From positions 248,001 to 312,000 of the forward strand of contig NZ_OBQD01000007.1 in the NCBI RefSeq assembly GCF_900220975.1: a stretch of DNA of 64,000 bases. The letters run 5' to 3'. The position numbers were made by a program, and so were the translations under genes. The stretch's first letter is position 1, and each line of letters begins with the position of its first letter. Shown in pieces: positions 52,777 through 59,965 of the stretch. Source of the DNA: Rhizobium subbaraonis (GTDB taxonomy: Bacteria > Pseudomonadota > Alphaproteobacteria > Rhizobiales > Rhizobiaceae). Below the pieces are notes generated by a model that worked only from the letters and a program-made list of their open reading frames with translations, did no database searches and was not told where the DNA came from.

Positions 52777-52797
52777 TGTCTATAAATTTTATAGACA
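52777..52797. promoter_or_regulatory. Perfect 10-bp inverted repeat upstream of the aminotransferase-met operon
   Basis: TGTCTATAAA and TTTATAGACA flank a single T. It lies 36 bp before the TTG start, so it overlaps the likely promoter. The symmetry suits a dimeric regulator of the GntR-FCD type. No such gene adjoins it in this window. Confidence 0.65.
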
Positions 52798-52928
52798 AAG
52801 AGGATTTTTCCCAGTTTGCGCTGAAGCGGGAAACAGCTTTTCGTACGCGCATTCGCCCGCGACATTGTACCACGGAACCGCAAGCATCCGACCCGAGGAA
52901 GATCAATCAGGACGGCGGCAATATCGGA

Positions 52929-53531
52929 TCAGGCAAGCGCGCTGGACAGCGCCAGGAAAGAAAAGCCGCCGAGGATGCAGGCGGCTCCCTTGTAGGAATG
53001 GCGGCGCAGGCTGCCGGGCAGGGCCGAACCGAGCGCAACCCATCCGAGCCCGGCCATGCTTGACAGCAAGACGAAGGTGGCGACCTTGAGCGCCATCTCG
53101 TCGATGCTCGCCTGCGGTATCATCATCGTGCCGACGATCATCGCCTTCGGGTTGACGATGGTGGTGAGGAACACGCGCGTGAACGCCCCCGAGCGCACGG
53201 CGCCCTGGAGCTCCGGGGAAGCCGCCCACAATTGCACAGCGGAGACGGCGAGCCATGCGGCCGCCAGTATCTTGAGCGCCGGCAGCGCCCACCACAGATC
53301 CTTCACAAGCGCTGCAAACGCCACAAAAGCAGAAATTGCGATCATATAGCCGGCGGCCTCCGCCAGGGGCAGATGGCGCGCCGGACGCAGACCAAAGACA
53401 GCACCCGACGCCGCAAGAACCGTATTGGTAGGTCCCGGAGTAAGCAGGATGACGGCGGAGGTCAGAATGAAGGTCAGCAAGGAACTGTGCTCTGAGCCGG
53501 ATGCGGACGTTTGCAGCGCAATTTCCGTCAT
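52929..53531 (-). CDS. LysE/RhtB-family amino-acid exporter
   Basis: The 200-residue inner-membrane protein has about six hydrophobic segments and the LysE/RhtB signature LTPGPTNTVLAASGA, FLTTIVNPKAMIVGTM. It exports amino acids or related small solutes. ATG 53531 is chosen; no strong ribosome-binding site is visible and a GTG at 53537 is possible. It precedes the aminotransferase-met cluster by 187 bp on the same strand. An upstream minus-strand terminator may regulate it. Confidence 0.87.
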   Translation of the reverse strand: MTEIALQTSASGSEHSSLLTFILTSAVILLTPGPTNTVLAASGAVFGLRPARHLPLAEAAGYMIAISAFVAFAALVKDLWWALPALKILAAAWLAVSAVQLWAASPELQGAVRSGAFTRVFLTTIVNPKAMIVGTMMIPQASIDEMALKVATFVLLSSMAGLGWVALGSALPGSLRRHSYKGAACILGGFSFLALSSALA

Positions 53532-53537
53532 GTTCAC

Positions 53538-54003
53538 AATTCACGCAAGACACGGCAGCGCTCCGCGCGCACCGGCCGCACGGTCTGCGGCTTTAGCCGG
53601 ATGCAACCCGGAAATCCCTGCAAAAAGGGCGCTCGACCCTTGCGGGGAGCGCCCTTATCCTGTCGGAACGTTCACGGCTCGGCAATGCCGATCCCATGAC
53701 CATCCGTTTTGCAGGCAGGCTGCGGATATGTGAAAGTTCAGCACGTTTTTCAAGGTTTCAAGGCGAAGAATCTCATGGAATGCACGGCGGTCCACACATC
53801 AATCCGACGCGTCGTCGCCGATCTGCAGACGTAGCAGGCGCCATACGGTTCAGCGGCACGCAGAACTTCGAATCGCAGTCACCATTGCGGAAAAATGCAG
53901 ACTTTACGTTTCGGCAGGCTGTGTCCATGGTGATCTCCCGCTTTCGAAACGCCTGCTGCGCGCAGATCTTTCCGCCCCGTCACCGCCCGCAAGGACACCA
54001 GTC
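53538..54003. other. 466-bp gene-free stretch upstream of the LysE gene
   Basis: I see no convincing gene here. It holds a strong minus-strand terminator (53621-53656) and no repeat of another kind. The alpha/beta hydrolase begins at its right end on the plus strand. The stretch between the terminator and 54003 could carry a short untranslated RNA. Confidence 0.6.
53621..53656 (-). terminator. Intrinsic terminator on the minus strand with no upstream gene
   Basis: AAGGGCGCTC and GAGCGCCCTT form a perfect 10-bp stem with a 12-nt loop, and on the minus strand a T5 run follows. No minus-strand coding gene ends just before it. It is 90 bp upstream of the LysE start. Confidence 0.75.
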
Positions 54004-54645
54004 ATGAGCGACAATTTCCTCTTCGACGGCCCTGCCCATGCCGAAACGACGATCCTCCTGGCACATGGCGCCGGCGCTCCGATGGACTCCGCGTCGATGA
54101 CGGCAACCGCGCAGGCGCTTGCGGCCGCAGGCTTTCGTGTCGCGCGCTTCGAATTCGCCTACATGGCCGCAAGGCGCGTTTCCGGGGAGCGCAAACCGTC
54201 GCCGAAGGGCGAGACGCTGAAGCCGGAATATCTGGAGGCTGTCCGCACCCTGCCGGCATCCGGGCGACTGATCATCGGCGGCAAGTCGCTGGGCGGACGC
54301 GTGGCGAGCATGATCGCGGACGAACTCTACTCAGCGGGAGCGATCGCCGGCCTTCTCTGCCTCGGTTACCCGTTCCATCCGCCGGCCAAGCCGAAACAGC
54401 TGCGCACGGCGCATCTTGTCGACCTGAAGACGCCGACGCTGATCTGCCAGGGCACGCGCGACGAGTTCGGCACCAGAGAGGACGTCGCCCACTATCGTCT
54501 CTCGCCCGCGATCCGGATGCTCTGGCTTGAGGACGGCGATCACGACCTCAAGCCGCGCAAGACGATTTCCGACTTTTCCGCCTCCGATCATCTGCAAACG
54601 CTGGCGCAGACGGTGAAGGAGTGGTCCGGCAGCCTCGCAGGCTGA
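54004..54645 (+). CDS. Small alpha/beta-hydrolase (KANL3/Tex30-like)
   Basis: The 213-residue cytosolic protein has an alpha/beta-hydrolase core: TTILLAHGAGAPMD (oxyanion region), the nucleophile elbow GGKSLGGRV and GTRDEFGTRE, then HDLKPR near the end as possible acid/histidine partners. This matches the KANL3/Tex30-type hydrolase family; no substrate is known. It ends 9 bp from the convergent conserved gene. No strong SD precedes ATG 54004. Confidence 0.8.
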   Translation: MSDNFLFDGPAHAETTILLAHGAGAPMDSASMTATAQALAAAGFRVARFEFAYMAARRVSGERKPSPKGETLKPEYLEAVRTLPASGRLIIGGKSLGGRVASMIADELYSAGAIAGLLCLGYPFHPPAKPKQLRTAHLVDLKTPTLICQGTRDEFGTREDVAHYRLSPAIRMLWLEDGDHDLKPRKTISDFSASDHLQTLAQTVKEWSGSLAG

Positions 54646-54654
54646 TGACCTAGC

Positions 54655-55281
54655 TCAATCCTCCGGGTAGCAGGCGGACGGATGCAGGACCGGAGAATAG
54701 CCCGCCGCGAGCGCTGCAAGCGTCGAAGGCGGCGTCAGCACGCCGTCGATCACCGCAGGCAGCGGCGCCGGGCGATAGCCACCCGGTTGCCAGAGGAGGG
54801 TTCGGCCGCCCCTGACGAGAAGGGCGGAACCGCCGGCAGCCACCATCGCCCCGTCCGGCAGCATTGTCACCGGATGGCGGAGCGGATGAAGCCGCTTGCG
54901 CCCCTTGTCCAGCCGTTCCATGTGCAGCACCGCGTCGATGTCCGCCGCCCCCTGCGCCGTAACCGCGCGCCCCGCGCTCCACGCCTGCCGGAACGCGAGC
55001 GCCGCGTCACGCCGACAAAGGAAGCAGGGTCGATGCCCGGCAGCCAGCGCCGTCGCCTCGTCCAGAAAGAACAGCTCCGTCCAGCTGCGGCGCGCCATCA
55101 CCTCGCGCCGGATACCCTTGTATTCGCAAGCGCAGGTGATCCAGGCCTTCGTGGTCCATCGCCGCCGGGTGAGCGTACGTGTGGCGGGATCGTGAAGAAT
55201 GCCGCGATTGCCGGTGAAGAGGCCGCGCGCCTCGACGGCGACGATGTCTGCGAAGGGCGTCACCCGGTTTTGCAGGGGCAT
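54655..55281 (-). CDS. Conserved protein of unknown function with HxCxxC-like motif
   Basis: The 208-residue protein resembles a widely occurring bacterial family of unknown role: MPLQNRVTPFADIV at the start, RGLFTGNRGILHD, WITCACEYKG, WTELFFLDEATALAAGHRPC and CFLCRRDAALAFRQAW. The GHRPCFLCRRD segment could bind a metal. Start ATG 55281 is preferred over 55329. It overlaps nothing and converges with the hydrolase 9 bp away. Function is not assigned. Confidence 0.75.
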   Translation of the reverse strand: MPLQNRVTPFADIVAVEARGLFTGNRGILHDPATRTLTRRRWTTKAWITCACEYKGIRREVMARRSWTELFFLDEATALAAGHRPCFLCRRDAALAFRQAWSAGRAVTAQGAADIDAVLHMERLDKGRKRLHPLRHPVTMLPDGAMVAAGGSALLVRGGRTLLWQPGGYRPAPLPAVIDGVLTPPSTLAALAAGYSPVLHPSACYPED

Positions 55282-55625
55282 GGAATGCCTTTCGAATACG
55301 AAAAATCCGAGACTTTGCCGTGGAGCCAAGTAAAGCCAGAAGCTGCACGCAGGTTCAACCGTACCGCCGGCAGCAGAGCGAACGATGGGCGGCGCCGCTT
55401 TCCCTGCAATGCAAGCGCCGTACTGCTTTCGGCTTGATCGACAGCGATTCCGGCAAGTGTTACCATTTTGGCACGTCCAGCAGCATTACGTTCTCGAATG
55501 CCGTGCAGGCATGAGAGTAACCGAGGCAGAGATCGTTCTTGATGATTGTTTTGTCATTCAGCTGATGCATGCGCCCGGGGGACCTGGATCACGCATGTGC
55601 TCCGGGATCAGGGAGGCTGTTCGGC

Positions 55626-57164
55626 ATGGCGGACCGTCACCATGTGCAATCGCCCGCAACGGCGCCCGCAGCCGCCCTTGCCCCCTCATCGGGGCATTCG
55701 CGCGCCGCCGATCGCGTCAAAGGCTGCCCATTCTCACCGGAAAATCGAAGCCCGCAGACACACCATCCTTACCGCCGGTGCTTCGGCATGCTGCCGCACC
55801 ACCTCCACCCCTCCGTTGAACATCTTGTCGCGCTGGGCGCAGCCTTCCGTTTCAACGATACCGACAGGGAAGCCGAAACCGACATCCCGGTCGGCTACAC
55901 CTATTTGTGCCAGCTCGTCTTCCACGACCTGACCTTGATGGTCGTGCCAGCCGCCGGTGCGTCGCCCTTCAACCGCCATTCCGGCCGCCTCCAACTCGAC
56001 AGCATCTTCGGTGAACGGCCGGCGCGCGACGGGCGCGCCGCACCGTTGCCGATCGGCAGGACCATGCCGGGCGGGCGACCGTGCGACCTGCCGCGCGACA
56101 GGATCGGGCGTGCGGCCATCTGCGATAGCCGCAACGACGACAACCTGCCGCTGGCGCAGACGCATCTCGCCGTCCTCCGCTTCCACAATGCCATCCTGTC
56201 CGCCTGCCCCGGCCAGTCGCGGAACGAAGTGCGCGCGCTTGCCGTCGCCCATTTCCAGTCCGTCGTCCTGCACGACCTGCTGCCGCGCCTGATCGATCCG
56301 GCGGTCTACGAGGACGTCATGGCCAACGGCCGCTGCATCCTGCACCCCACCCCGGAAATCGGCGACGACTTCGCAATACCGCTGGAGTTTGCCGCCGCCT
56401 GCGCCCGCTTCGGCCATGCGATGATCCGCAATCTCTACCGCTGCTGGAATTCCGAGAACCCCGGAGCCCGGCTCTACGCATTCTGGCGAAACACGTTCAA
56501 CAGCAGCGACCGGCCACTGGACGGCACCGGGGATCTCGCCCGCACCCGCCTGTTCGACGATTGGATCGCCGACTGGGGCCGACTTCTTGGCGACCCGCCG
56601 GGGCGCTTCGGCCTGCCTCCGTTACTCGCGTCGCGCATCGACACTGTCTTCGCCCATCCCCTGTCACAAGTGCCGCAACAGGCACTGCCGCGGCTCGCGG
56701 CCAGCAGCCTCCAGCCTTCCACCAACATCGCCACGCTTTCCCTGCTGCGCGGCCTTTCGCTTCGTCTGAACAGCGGGCCGGCGGTGGCAGCGAAGATACT
56801 GGCGCTGTTGCGGGCACAAGGCCGGGCCGGTTTTCGGCTGCTCACCCCGCAGGACATGCTGCGCGACGAGCCCGATGAGGCCCGACGACTTCTGCTGCTG
56901 CCGGCAGGTGGTGGCGGCACGCTCGCCGCGCATCCGCCGCTTTGGCTCTACGTCCTCAAGGAAGCCGCCATCCTGCAAGGAGGCATGCGGCTCGGGCCGG
57001 TCGGAAGCCGCATCGTGATGGAAACGCTGCATGCGGCAATCGAAGCGGCCCATCCCTCCATTCTCGACAGCGGCTGGCACCCCGATCCGCGCCTCCGCCC
57101 GTCTCACCCGGAGAGATACAGCTTCCCCGACCTGATCGCATTCGCAGGCCTGTCCACCCCATGA
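55626..57164 (+). CDS. Animal-type heme peroxidase family protein
   Basis: The 512-residue protein contains heme-peroxidase landmarks: IPVGYTYLCQLVFHDLT with a distal histidine H100, DDNLPLAQTHLAVLRFHNAI, and RFGHAMIRN with the proximal histidine H264. This is the bacterial branch of the peroxidase-cyclooxygenase superfamily. There is no clear N-terminal signal, so location is unresolved. ATG 55626 has GGGAGG and is preferred over 55569. It is 27 bp before a gene of unknown function and both probably form an operon. The physiological substrate is unknown. Confidence 0.87.
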   Translation: MADRHHVQSPATAPAAALAPSSGHSRAADRVKGCPFSPENRSPQTHHPYRRCFGMLPHHLHPSVEHLVALGAAFRFNDTDREAETDIPVGYTYLCQLVFHDLTLMVVPAAGASPFNRHSGRLQLDSIFGERPARDGRAAPLPIGRTMPGGRPCDLPRDRIGRAAICDSRNDDNLPLAQTHLAVLRFHNAILSACPGQSRNEVRALAVAHFQSVVLHDLLPRLIDPAVYEDVMANGRCILHPTPEIGDDFAIPLEFAAACARFGHAMIRNLYRCWNSENPGARLYAFWRNTFNSSDRPLDGTGDLARTRLFDDWIADWGRLLGDPPGRFGLPPLLASRIDTVFAHPLSQVPQQALPRLAASSLQPSTNIATLSLLRGLSLRLNSGPAVAAKILALLRAQGRAGFRLLTPQDMLRDEPDEARRLLLLPAGGGGTLAAHPPLWLYVLKEAAILQGGMRLGPVGSRIVMETLHAAIEAAHPSILDSGWHPDPRLRPSHPERYSFPDLIAFAGLSTP

Positions 57165-57191
57165 CCAACCGAAAGAGGAAAGGATGACGAC

Positions 57192-57629
57192 ATGTCGACG
57201 TTCAAGGTGCGCCTAAACGGCAGCGAGTTCGAAGGCGGCAAGCTTGCCGCCAAGGAATACAACCGCCTCTACCCGGATTTCTCCACTGGCGCCCTGTCGC
57301 CGAGCGAGCTCTTCGAGAAATGGATCAAAACCCTCGTCAAGACGGCCAATGTGGTCGTCACCTACGGCATCAACGACTGGCCGGTCTCGCTTGACGGCCA
57401 GGACCGGCTGATCGCAACACCGACCACCGGACGGACATTCCGCCTCAAGCTGAGATCGGACGACGACAATTTCGGCCTCCGCAAGGTGGTGATGATCACG
57501 CCGTCGCAGAAGCCGGAGCTGAACGAGCAATACCTCTCCGACATCGTGACGCGCATCAAGAATGCCGCCCAAGAAACGGATGCCATGGCCTATCTGCTCG
57601 GGACCATCCTGCTGCGACGCTGCAGGTGA
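57192..57629 (+). CDS. Orphan 145-residue protein following the heme peroxidase
   Basis: The 145-residue protein has no motif I recognise. It begins MSTFKVRLNGSEFEGGKLA, has a central KTANVVVTYGINDWPVSLDG and ends with a helix QETDAMAYLLGTILLRRC. It lacks a signal peptide and has one cysteine (near the end). A ribosome-binding AGGAAAGG precedes the ATG at 57192. Spacing of 27 bp from the peroxidase gene suggests that both are co-transcribed, and it may help the peroxidase. It converges with the YcaO gene. Confidence 0.65.
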   Translation: MSTFKVRLNGSEFEGGKLAAKEYNRLYPDFSTGALSPSELFEKWIKTLVKTANVVVTYGINDWPVSLDGQDRLIATPTTGRTFRLKLRSDDDNFGLRKVVMITPSQKPELNEQYLSDIVTRIKNAAQETDAMAYLLGTILLRRCR

Positions 57630-57648
57630 GGAACTCGCATCTGCAACG

Positions 57649-57676
57649 GTGCCCGACGAAAAGGCCTGTCGGGCAC
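57649..57676. other. Perfect 9-bp hairpin between convergent genes
   Basis: GTGCCCGAC and GTCGGGCAC pair around a 10-nt loop in the gap between the orphan gene and the YcaO gene. Neither strand has a T run, so it may be a weak or Rho-assisted terminator. Confidence 0.4.
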
Positions 57677-57757
57677 AGGTGCGCAGCGTTTTGCGACCAC
57701 GGCATGAGCAAAAAAAGACATGAAGCGCGTCGCGCGGACCTCCTGAACGCGATACGC

Positions 57758-59005
57758 TTAAATGAAGGGCACGTCGTTCAATTCGGCGATCCTCCGGGGA
57801 CGGCTGCACCATCCCAATTGCATCGGCACGTCGAACAGGCGGCCGGCAGCAAACCGGGCCGAAAGCGGCCGAAGCCCCGGCACGATCACGCGGGCGGCAG
57901 GAACGCCGAGGCGGGCGCGCGTCATGTCGATGACGAGAAGGCGCAGGCCACGATCCCGGCAGAGGCGGGCGCATTGATCCAGAGTCGCCGGCATCGGCGC
58001 ATTGCCATCGGCCCCGGAAGCCATCGATCCGGCCGGCACGAGATGCGGCATCGCCGCGCAGCTGACCGTATCGAGCCAGAACTGGAAGGGGTCCCCCGGC
58101 TCCGCCGGCATCGCGCGGCGCAGATCGAGCGAGTAGAGCGTCTGCATCATTTCCGTCATCGCCGCCGTTCCGGCCCGATGTGGATCGAAATGCGCGGCCA
58201 CGCCGATCGCGACCGTCCCGCCGCGCGCGTCGGCGGAAACCGCCGCCCGAGCGGCGATGCCGAAATCGGTGGTGATGTCCAGGAGATGGCAGGTTCGCCC
58301 CCGATCGCCCAGCCAGGCGACGATCGCCGGCGCCCCTGGCACCCCGTCAAGGGGCACGGCCGGCCGCCTGTGCCGGCCATACCACCACAGCGCTGTCGCG
58401 TCGCGCTCGACCAGTTCGAGGAAGGCGGATACGGCGGCGTCCTCGCGCGTCCGGCCGGCCGCGCAACCATTGCTGTCGGCGACGGCAAAAGTGCCCGCCG
58501 CGTCGCGATCGCCGTAGCCGATCAAGCACTGCGCCGCTGTGACGTAGGCCCGGCCGGATCCATCGGGCGAAAAGGCTTCGACCCATTCCACCTCCACATG
58601 CTCGTCGAAGCGCTCCGGCAGCCAGTCATAGCCGCCATGCCGGAGGTTCCAGCCCGCCCGGCGCTCGTACTGTTCGTCGCTTGCCAGCAGCAGGGATGCC
58701 GGATGGATCGCAGCCTTGCCGAGGCTTGCAAAGGAGGCGCGAACAAGGGGCTCGTCGCCCCAGCAGGCGCAGGAGACGAGTTCCGCCGCCTCCCCGGCAC
58801 AGCTCATGCGCGCCTGGTCCGCCGTGAGCCCGCGCCCCGCAACCAGCCGCCCGCTTCCGGGACGCGCGGCGTCCGGAAGCCACGGGCCAGTGACCTCACC
58901 CGGCACACGAGGCATCGCGATGGTCAAATGCACCGGAAACGCCGGCGGATTGATCGGAACGATTTCGAAGAGCGACTGGAGAGGGGTTTCGACGCCTGCG
59001 TCCAT
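57758..59005 (-). CDS. YcaO-domain protein
   Basis: The 415-residue protein has YcaO signatures: GEAAELVSC with acidic residues E72 and E75, DSNGCAAGRTREDAAVSAFLELVERD (SNG at 178-180, ELVERD at 197-202) and DMTRARLGVPAARVIVPGLR at the C-terminal end. YcaO proteins use ATP to cyclodehydrate or thioamidate peptides. The C-terminus ends DVPFI, without the PxPxP motif found in many azoline-forming members. No obvious precursor peptide, TfuA or dehydrogenase gene is adjacent. It lies 25 bp after the binding-protein gene and is probably co-transcribed with it. Confidence 0.85.
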   Translation of the reverse strand: MDAGVETPLQSLFEIVPINPPAFPVHLTIAMPRVPGEVTGPWLPDAARPGSGRLVAGRGLTADQARMSCAGEAAELVSCACWGDEPLVRASFASLGKAAIHPASLLLASDEQYERRAGWNLRHGGYDWLPERFDEHVEVEWVEAFSPDGSGRAYVTAAQCLIGYGDRDAAGTFAVADSNGCAAGRTREDAAVSAFLELVERDATALWWYGRHRRPAVPLDGVPGAPAIVAWLGDRGRTCHLLDITTDFGIAARAAVSADARGGTVAIGVAAHFDPHRAGTAAMTEMMQTLYSLDLRRAMPAEPGDPFQFWLDTVSCAAMPHLVPAGSMASGADGNAPMPATLDQCARLCRDRGLRLLVIDMTRARLGVPAARVIVPGLRPLSARFAAGRLFDVPMQLGWCSRPRRIAELNDVPFI

Positions 59006-59030
59006 AGCCTGCCCTCTCCGATTGTTCCGC

Positions 59031-59810
59031 CTATTGCCCGTAGATATCGAAGGAGAAGTATTTGTCCGTGATTTCCTTGTACTTTCCGTTGGCGCGGATC
59101 GCCTTGATCGCCGCGTTCAGCTTCTCCCGCAGGGCGTCGTCGCCCTTGCGCAGCCCCAGGCCCGCACCCTGTCCCAAAAGTTCCGGATCGTCGGGCACGT
59201 CGCCCTTGAACTCGCAGCAGCTTCCGGGTTCCGATTCGAGGAATGCATCGAGGCCGATCGCCTCTGCCTGCAGGGCGTCGATGCGACCGGAAACGAGATC
59301 CTGCTGCGCCTCGTCCTGCGTCTGGTAGATCTTGATCTCGGCGACGCTGCCGGCGAAGTGCTTGTGCACGTAGTCCTCATGCGTGGTTGCAGCCTGCACG
59401 CCGAGCACGAGGCCCTTGAGACCCGCGGCGTTCGCCTCCATCTGCCGGTTCTTGGGGCCGACGATGCGGACGGGAGAGCGATAGTAGGGGTCGGAGAAAT
59501 CGATCAGCTTCTTGCGGTCCTCGGTGATGGACATGGAGGCGGCGATGATATCGATCTTGCCCGTCGTCAACGCGGGAATGATGCCGTCCCAGGCGACAGG
59601 CGTCACGGCGCAATCGAGCTTCGCCTCGGCGCAAAGCGCTTCCATGAATTCGATTTCCCACCCGCCCCATTTGCCGCTGGCATCCGACGCGGCAAATGGC
59701 GGATAGGGCTCGGCGGCAACTCCGACCTTGACCGTTTCCGCCAGTGCGGCGGCCGTGCCCAGCAGCCAAAGCGACATCATGAAGGCGATCGTCTTGCTGA
59801 ACGCTCTCAT
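59031..59810 (-). CDS. Amino-acid-type periplasmic binding protein paired with YcaO
   Basis: The 259-residue protein has a signal peptide (MRAFSKTIAFMMSLWLLG, cleavage near ALA-ETV) and a family 3 binding-protein fold: EPYPPFAASDASGKWGGWEIEF, AWDGIIPALTTGKIDIIAASM and ITEDRKKLIDFSDPYY. This group binds polar amino acids such as Lys, Arg, Gln or opines. No permease or ATPase genes adjoin it. The ATG at 59810 follows GGAGGGTG. It is followed by the YcaO gene at a 25-bp gap. Confidence 0.88.
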   Translation of the reverse strand: MRAFSKTIAFMMSLWLLGTAAALAETVKVGVAAEPYPPFAASDASGKWGGWEIEFMEALCAEAKLDCAVTPVAWDGIIPALTTGKIDIIAASMSITEDRKKLIDFSDPYYRSPVRIVGPKNRQMEANAAGLKGLVLGVQAATTHEDYVHKHFAGSVAEIKIYQTQDEAQQDLVSGRIDALQAEAIGLDAFLESEPGSCCEFKGDVPDDPELLGQGAGLGLRKGDDALREKLNAAIKAIRANGKYKEITDKYFSFDIYGQ

Positions 59811-59965
59811 CACACCCTCCAAACGGCAGGTACTGTTCTCTGAAGGTCGATCGACTGTGCGTGGCGGCAAAGCGCGAAACGCAGCAGACTGATGTCGATG
59901 TTTCCTAGACGCGCCATCGCCCCATAAAATTCTAGGGAACCATTTCCTCCGCTTTTGCAGCCCCA

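Noticed and set aside
57192-57629. The orphan as a classic RiPP precursor for YcaO
   Set aside because: It has one cysteine and no serine/threonine/cysteine-rich core or leader-like cleavage motif, and it is convergent with the YcaO gene.
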